A stretch of DNA of 63,537 nucleotides. It comes from Burkholderiales bacterium UBA2647 (GTDB taxonomy: Bacteria > Pseudomonadota > Gammaproteobacteria > Burkholderiales > Burkholderiaceae_E). The notes under the pieces are model-generated. The model saw only the letters and a list, made by a program, of their open reading frames with translations, was not told the DNA's origin and ran no database searches. This document shows, piece after piece, positions 59,234 to 63,537 of this stretch. How positions within the stretch are numbered: the stretch's first letter is position 1; each line of letters begins with the position of its first letter. The stretch spans positions 19,264 to 82,800 of the forward strand of contig DENJ01000058.1 in assembly GCA_002359635.1 (NCBI GenBank), given 5' to 3'. Position numbers and translations under genes: made by a program.

Positions 59234-61345
59234 CTATTTGTAAATAACTTCAGGAAGCCACAAGCCGATTTCAGGAAAGGCGTAGAGCAGGCCAAGGGCG
59301 ATGACTTGAATGACCATAAAAGGCATCATGCCCGCAAAGATCTGGTTCAAGGTGACTTGAGGCGGCGCTACACCTTTGAGATAGAAGGCAGCCATTGCAA
59401 CAGGCGGCGATAGGAAAGCGGTTTGTAGATTAAGTGCGACCAGCAGACCAAAGAACAAAGGATCAACACCGAACTTGCCAAGCAGCGGGATAAAGATCGG
59501 CATGAAAATCACAATGATTTCAGTCCATTCAAGTGGCCAGCCGAGCAGGAAAATAATCACCTGGGATAGCAACAAGAACTGAATCTTCGATAAGCCAAGC
59601 GACATGACCCAGCGCTCGATCAATTCCTGGCCGCCCAAAAGCGCAAAAGCCGCGGAAAAGATCGATGAACCCACAAACAACCAACACACCATGGCACTGG
59701 TCTTGGCCGTTAAAAACACGGACTCTCTGACAACATTCATGTTGAGTTGTTTGTAGGCAAAAGCAAGAAGAAAACCACCCAAGGAGCCCACGGCTGCCGC
59801 TTCGGTCGGTGTTGCCAAGCCAAAAACAATCGTGCCTAAAACCGAAAGAATCAAAAAGGCGAGCGGAAAAAACGAGGCAAGTAACATCTTAAAAACTTCC
59901 AAGCGAACCATCGTTAATCGCCAATAGAGCAGCGCGAGCATTGCAAGCATGATGCCAGCGGTCAGCTTGTACCAAGTCGGTAACGATGAACTTGTCGATT
60001 GAGCCTCTGGGCCTGAGGCCTTGGCAGAGCCTGCTTCCTGCAATCCTGTTGATGTTGTAGCGGCATCGGCTTGCCTGGATGCCGCTGAAGCATTGGCTGA
60101 CGGTGGTTCTGCAAGCCCGGTTGAGGAGGTGCTGCCAGGTGGTTCTGCAAGCCCGGTTGAGGAGGTGCTGGCAGGTGGCTCAGCAAGCCCGGTTGAGGAG
60201 GTGCTGGCAGGCGGCTCAGCAAGCCCAGTTGAGGAGGTGCTGGCAGGTGGCTCAGCAAGCCCGGTTGAGGAGGTGCTGGTAGGCGGCTCAGCAAGCCCGG
60301 TTGAGGAGCTGCTGGTAGGTGGCTCGGCCAGTGTGCTGCCAGACTGTTCGGCCGATTCTGCAGCAACCCGCATTGCGACCGTCTCGGCGGGTTCGGCAGA
60401 TGGTGTAGCCGCGAGGTAAAGCAATCCCAGAAAACCGATACAAAAAATTCCTGGGATGAGAAAAATCAGGAATTCCTTCAACAGGGCTTGCACGGGTATA
60501 TCAAAATTGCTTGCGCCCTTTAAACCCTTCATGAAAGCAGTAAGGGCATGGGTGCCGAAGTGCTCGCGCAACTTCTGTAGCATCGGTGTCAGTTCAACCC
60601 GACGTTCTTCCTCACTCAAAGGTGGCATTAAGGCTGGCTTGATCGTGGCGAGAATAACCACATAGGCAATATAAAGCCCAGCCAGCATCAGGCCTGGGAA
60701 AAATGCGCCTGCATAGAGCTTGACCACCGAAACCCCCGCGGTTGCGCCATAGACAATGAGCATCACCGAGGGCGGTATCAAAATGCCCAAGCAACCACCG
60801 GCAGTGATTGCGCCAGCACTCACCCTAACATCGTAGCCCGATCGCATCATCGCAGGCAGCGCGAGTAATCCCATTAATGTGACCACGGCACCGACGATGC
60901 CGGTTGCCGTGGCAAACACTGCACAGGTAAATAAGGTCGCGACCGCAAGCGAACCCGGCACACGAACAAGCGCTAGTTGAAGCGACTTAAAAAGTTTCGC
61001 AATCAAATTAGCCCGCTCAACCAGGTAGCCCATGAAAACAAAGAGCGGTATGGAAATGAGAACATCATTACTCATGACCGCGTAGGTTCTTTGCACCATG
61101 AGGTCAAGCGTGAGTCCGACAGCTTTGGAGGGGTCTCTTGACCAATAGGCAAAAAGCGCAAAAATCATCCCCATGCCCATCAGGGTGAAGGCTGTCGGGA
61201 AGCCCAACATGATGGCCACCACAACCAAGGCAAGCATGAGCAGGCCCAAATGCCCTGTCGTGAGGCTACCCCAAGGCATCAGCACGATGAGCGCAAGGAC
61301 AATGAGTCCCATCAGACAGAGACCAAACCAAAGTTCTTTACGCAT
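59234..61345 (-). CDS. TRAP transporter large permease with an enlarged, repeat-bearing central loop
   Basis: 703 aa against about 430 for typical DctM. The two ends are ordinary large-permease halves: VAIMLGFPTAFTLMGMGMI near 45, FATATGIVGAVVTLMGLLALP near 140 and GCLGILIPPSVMLIVYGAT near 185 in the first, and GLATPTEAAAVGSLGGFLLA near 530 and FLLGWPLEWTEIIVIFMPIF near 610 in the second. Between them lie a hydrophilic stretch, an extra hydrophobic helix (about 290-312) and a Ser/Thr/Pro-rich segment with six copies of a 12-residue unit (about 343-414). The reading frame is intact, so transport should be retained. It forms an operon with the small permease 1 bp upstream and the aminotransferase. 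Confidence 0.92.
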   Translation of the reverse strand: MRKELWFGLCLMGLIVLALIVLMPWGSLTTGHLGLLMLALVVVAIMLGFPTAFTLMGMGMIFALFAYWSRDPSKAVGLTLDLMVQRTYAVMSNDVLISIPLFVFMGYLVERANLIAKLFKSLQLALVRVPGSLAVATLFTCAVFATATGIVGAVVTLMGLLALPAMMRSGYDVRVSAGAITAGGCLGILIPPSVMLIVYGATAGVSVVKLYAGAFFPGLMLAGLYIAYVVILATIKPALMPPLSEEERRVELTPMLQKLREHFGTHALTAFMKGLKGASNFDIPVQALLKEFLIFLIPGIFCIGFLGLLYLAATPSAEPAETVAMRVAAESAEQSGSTLAEPPTSSSSTGLAEPPTSTSSTGLAEPPASTSSTGLAEPPASTSSTGLAEPPASTSSTGLAEPPGSTSSTGLAEPPSANASAASRQADAATTSTGLQEAGSAKASGPEAQSTSSSLPTWYKLTAGIMLAMLALLYWRLTMVRLEVFKMLLASFFPLAFLILSVLGTIVFGLATPTEAAAVGSLGGFLLAFAYKQLNMNVVRESVFLTAKTSAMVCWLFVGSSIFSAAFALLGGQELIERWVMSLGLSKIQFLLLSQVIIFLLGWPLEWTEIIVIFMPIFIPLLGKFGVDPLFFGLLVALNLQTAFLSPPVAMAAFYLKGVAPPQVTLNQIFAGMMPFMVIQVIALGLLYAFPEIGLWLPEVIYK
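60105..60320. repeat. Tandem repeat, six 36-bp units, inside the TRAP large permease gene
   Basis: Six units start at 60105, 60141, 60177, 60213, 60249 and 60285, with a degenerate seventh to about 60340. Units differ at a few positions (for example ggttctgc versus ggctcagc). On the coding strand each encodes 12 residues of the type GLAEPPASTSST. The opposite strand is also open through the repeat, which creates a spurious 132-aa frame at 60021-60419. Confidence 0.93.
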
Positions 61346-61346
61346 T

Positions 61347-61916
61347 TCAGTCTGCCTTTACCATCGACTTGAGCTTTTCAACATCCACTTCCTCGACGTC
61401 CTCCTCCCGCGAAGGCCAATCACCGTCCCGGATACAGATCAGACAACGCAAGATTTCAACAAAGCCTTGCAGCAGGAGTACTGCACCAGCGAGAGGAATC
61501 ATGGCCTTGAAAGGATAAAGCGGGGGGCCATCGGCAGTGATCGATGAATGCTCGCGTATGGCCCAGGATTCACCGGCATAGGTGTAGCCGGCCCAGACGA
61601 TCGCAACCACACCCGGTATAAAAAACAAAATGTAGAGCACCAGATCGAGGCTCGCCTGGGTCCTAGCTTGCAAGAACCCGTACAGAATATCGCCTCGAAC
61701 GTGACCGTTCTTTGACAGGGTGTAGGCACCAGCCATCATAAACAAGGTACCGTACATCATGATTTGCACATCAAAGGCCCAAGGGTGAGGGCTATTCAAG
61801 ACATAACGGGCGAAAACCTCATAACAAATCAGCGCGGTCAACGCGATAATCAGCCAGGCAAAAAGTTGGCCGACCCAGGTCGACACTTTGTCAACGAATA
61901 GGAAGAGCTTTTGCAT
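61347..61916 (-). CDS. TRAP transporter small permease (DctQ family)
   Basis: 189 aa from the ATG at 61916 with AAGGA about 7-8 bp upstream; a TTG at 61937 is possible. Four membrane helices: about 10-32, 48-66, 86-108 and 130-150 (FAWLIIALTALICYEVFARY in the first). SKNGHVRGDILYG after helix two is the usual DctQ motif. It has a long acidic C-terminal tail (EEDVEEVDVEKLK). It pairs with the repeat-bearing large permease 1 bp downstream. Confidence 0.92.
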   Translation of the reverse strand: MQKLFLFVDKVSTWVGQLFAWLIIALTALICYEVFARYVLNSPHPWAFDVQIMMYGTLFMMAGAYTLSKNGHVRGDILYGFLQARTQASLDLVLYILFFIPGVVAIVWAGYTYAGESWAIREHSSITADGPPLYPFKAMIPLAGAVLLLQGFVEILRCLICIRDGDWPSREEDVEEVDVEKLKSMVKAD

Positions 61917-62134
61917 TATTTTTATCCTTGGGATCAACCTGCCTCAAGCACTGCGAAGTCCCTGGGCGAGATGTGCCTTGCGGCTTTTAACATTGGCCTT
62001 GCGGCTTTCTTCAGGCACGAAGCCGATTATTTCGGAGGATTTAGGCGCTAAAGCGGGAAAAACCGCTGCCTGAAGGCCAAGCGACGTTGCAATCACGCTG
62101 AGCCTAAACCCTCCGGGCTGTTACGTATTAGGTT

Positions 62135-63265
62135 TTAGCCCTTTTTCGCGGGAGCCGGTTTGGCGAAATAGTGATCAAAGGCCATACGACGGTTCACATT
62201 GGTGTCGAGATCCCAACGGACAACCCGCTCGGCAAACGCGCGTTGTGAGTCGACGATTTCCTTGAAAAGCGGATTTTCGGCCGACTTCTTCGCAACGACC
62301 TGATCATAAACCACCAATTGTTGTTTAAGAATCGCATCGGGTGTCTTGTAAAAACGGACCGATTGTTTCTCGCGCATCTCGATGTAGTCCTTCGAATAAC
62401 GATCGCAGGCTTTCCATGACATGTCGGCAGACGAAGCTTCAACGGCGTGGTCAATCACCGATTTCAATTTCGCAGGCAGCGCATTGTATTTGTCGCGATT
62501 GAACAGAATCTCAAACTGTTCTGCATTCTGGTGGAAGCTCTGCAACATACAAACCTTGGAGACATCCGGGAACCCGAGTAAGCGATCCGAGCTGGCGTTA
62601 TTGAATTCAGCAGCATCAAGCAGGCCGCGATCCATGGCAGGAATGATCTCGCCACCGGGGAGGGCATTCACGGCAGCGCCCATCGCGGTGAACACGTCAA
62701 TCGAAATGCCCACAGTCCGGAACTTCAAACCCTTGAGATCCTCAACCTTTGTAACCGGTTTCTTGAACCAGCCGAGCGGCTGTGTTGCCATCGGTCCATA
62801 GACATAGGACTGTACGTTCGCGCCAACCGTTTTATAGAGCTTTTCGAGCAGTTCTTTACCGCCGCCGTACTTGTGCCAGGATAAAAGCATGTTGGCGTCC
62901 ATGCCGAAGGCAGGACCGGATCCCCAAAGTGCGAGGGCGGCATTCTTGCCGTAGTGGTAAACGACCACGCCGTGGCCGCCATCAAGCGTGCCCTTTGACA
63001 CGGCATCGAGCAGGCCAAATGCTGGTACAACGGCGCCTGCCGGCAAGACTTCAATCTTGAGTTCGCCACCAGTCATGTCGTTGACTTTCTTGGCAAAGTC
63101 GTTGGCGTATTCATGGAAAATGTCTTTGGCTGGCCAAGTTGATTGAAAACGGAACGTCGTCGTTGCCTGCGACTTGGCGATCATTGGAAAGCCAAGCGAA
63201 CCTATCGCCGCTGAACCAGCGGCAGCGCCGCCGAGAAACTTCCTGCGCATCGCGGTACTTGTCAT
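62135..63265 (-). CDS. TRAP transporter substrate-binding protein (DctP family)
   Basis: 376 aa from the ATG at 63265, with GAGGAG about 6 bp upstream; an in-frame start at 63292 would add nine residues. A twin-arginine-like MRRKFLGGAAAGSAAIG signal exports it. The mature sequence starts TTTFRFQSTWPAKD, continues with PGGEIIPAMDRGLLDAAEF near residue 200 and SFHQNAEQFEILFNRDKY near 235, typical of DctP receptors for 2-oxo acids or aromatic acids. The 218-bp gap before the small permease has no recognised feature, but the genes are in standard TRAP order. Confidence 0.92.
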   Translation of the reverse strand: MTSTAMRRKFLGGAAAGSAAIGSLGFPMIAKSQATTTFRFQSTWPAKDIFHEYANDFAKKVNDMTGGELKIEVLPAGAVVPAFGLLDAVSKGTLDGGHGVVVYHYGKNAALALWGSGPAFGMDANMLLSWHKYGGGKELLEKLYKTVGANVQSYVYGPMATQPLGWFKKPVTKVEDLKGLKFRTVGISIDVFTAMGAAVNALPGGEIIPAMDRGLLDAAEFNNASSDRLLGFPDVSKVCMLQSFHQNAEQFEILFNRDKYNALPAKLKSVIDHAVEASSADMSWKACDRYSKDYIEMREKQSVRFYKTPDAILKQQLVVYDQVVAKKSAENPLFKEIVDSQRAFAERVVRWDLDTNVNRRMAFDHYFAKPAPAKKG

Positions 63266-63537
63266 GAAAAACTCCTCGTTGTGGGACATCAATAAATATG
63301 TAAAAGCATGGGTTAGCCAAGAACTCTCCCCGGATTTTGCAGGTCCAAGCTTTGGCGGACTTTGTCATGACCGTGAAGATGACGAGCAAACTGGGGTAAA
63401 GCTTTTCAGATGATCGCTCAAAACAGCACAGGATGTCACATTGGAGGATTTGTTAGTCATGTCAGGCACCAAGCCGGAGCGTAACAATGCGTAAAAATGG
63501 CGCAAATGATTTAAGCGCCGGAAGCGCTAAGGCACCT
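63266..63537. other. Upstream region of the second TRAP operon, no gene recognised
   Basis: These 272 bp to the window edge probably hold the promoter of the minus-strand TRAP operon. I found no convincing coding sequence, RNA gene or clear promoter hexamers. The last bases contain a GCGCCGGAAGCGCT dyad (AGCGC-CGGA-AGCGCT type) of unknown meaning. Confidence 0.3.

Noticed and set aside
60021..60419. Open 132-aa plus-strand frame with a GGSASPVEEVL repeat
   Set aside because: It is the antisense of the repeat region in the TRAP large permease; a 36-bp repeat without stops opens several frames. No ribosome site or homology supports it.

Overview
The window reads as a compact stretch of a Proteobacteria chromosome, most likely Burkholderiales (Alcaligenaceae or a relative). 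This is inferred from the gene content: a Bug-family solute-binding protein, CaiB-type CoA transferases, two TRAP transporters, a fused LivHM permease and many aromatic-catabolism families. About 60 protein genes fill nearly all of the 63.5 kb. Neighbouring genes often overlap by 4 bp (ATGA/GTGA), and two convergent pairs share a CTAG that holds both stop codons. I saw no rRNA, tRNA, CRISPR array, insertion sequence or prophage.

Bases 1-19,040 look like an accessory catabolic region. A molybdenum hydroxylase (2Fe-2S and Mo subunits; the FAD subunit is not in view) faces a hydantoinase/acetone-carboxylase-type HyuA-HyuB pair with a dehydrogenase. Next come a TetR regulator, a flavin reductase, a second beta-hydroxyacid dehydrogenase, an enol-lactonase-like hydrolase and a luciferase-type monooxygenase. 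A four-gene coupled operon follows, with a PEP-mutase/ICL-family lyase, an SDR, an intradiol ring-cleavage dioxygenase and a deacetylase. Together these could hydroxylate, cleave and process a (hetero)aromatic ring, though the substrate cannot be named. An ECF sigma operon and a flavodoxin-like gene close this part.

Bases 19,069-34,231 hold mixed functions: a serine hydrolase with a D-serine-dehydratase-like enzyme, a TerB-like protein, an RraA-fold aldolase and DNA polymerase IV. A branched-chain-type ABC importer is followed by a SOUL protein, an M20 amidohydrolase, a Spy/CpxP-like protein and a TauE permease. An SDR that carries both halohydrin-dehalogenase signature motifs sits just before a Bug-type binding protein.

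Bases 34,261-43,588 form the most unusual locus, with two divergent arms. One arm has a split ThDP decarboxylase, a ketopantoate-reductase-like enzyme, an APH-type kinase, an enolase paralogue lacking the catalytic-site histidine, and a GST. The other has a SnoaL-like protein, an aminotransferase and a single polypeptide joining an HMG-CoA-lyase domain to a CaiB-type CoA transferase. This may be an undescribed pathway for an oxo-, phospho- or sulfo-organic acid.

Bases 43,585-53,270 carry a DUF1330 protein, a quinone oxidoreductase, a TRAP system, a VOC protein, a Gfo/Idh/MocA oxidoreductase, a YqiA-like esterase, an FrhB/BciB-like Fe-S flavoprotein and an amidase. Bases 53,311-57,961 are a peptidoglycan-recycling cluster: NagA, MurQ, a DigH-like glycosidase and an AmpD/AmiD-type amidase. 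Bases 58,014-63,265 pair a PLP aminotransferase with a second TRAP system whose large permease holds a 36-bp tandem repeat between membrane segments.
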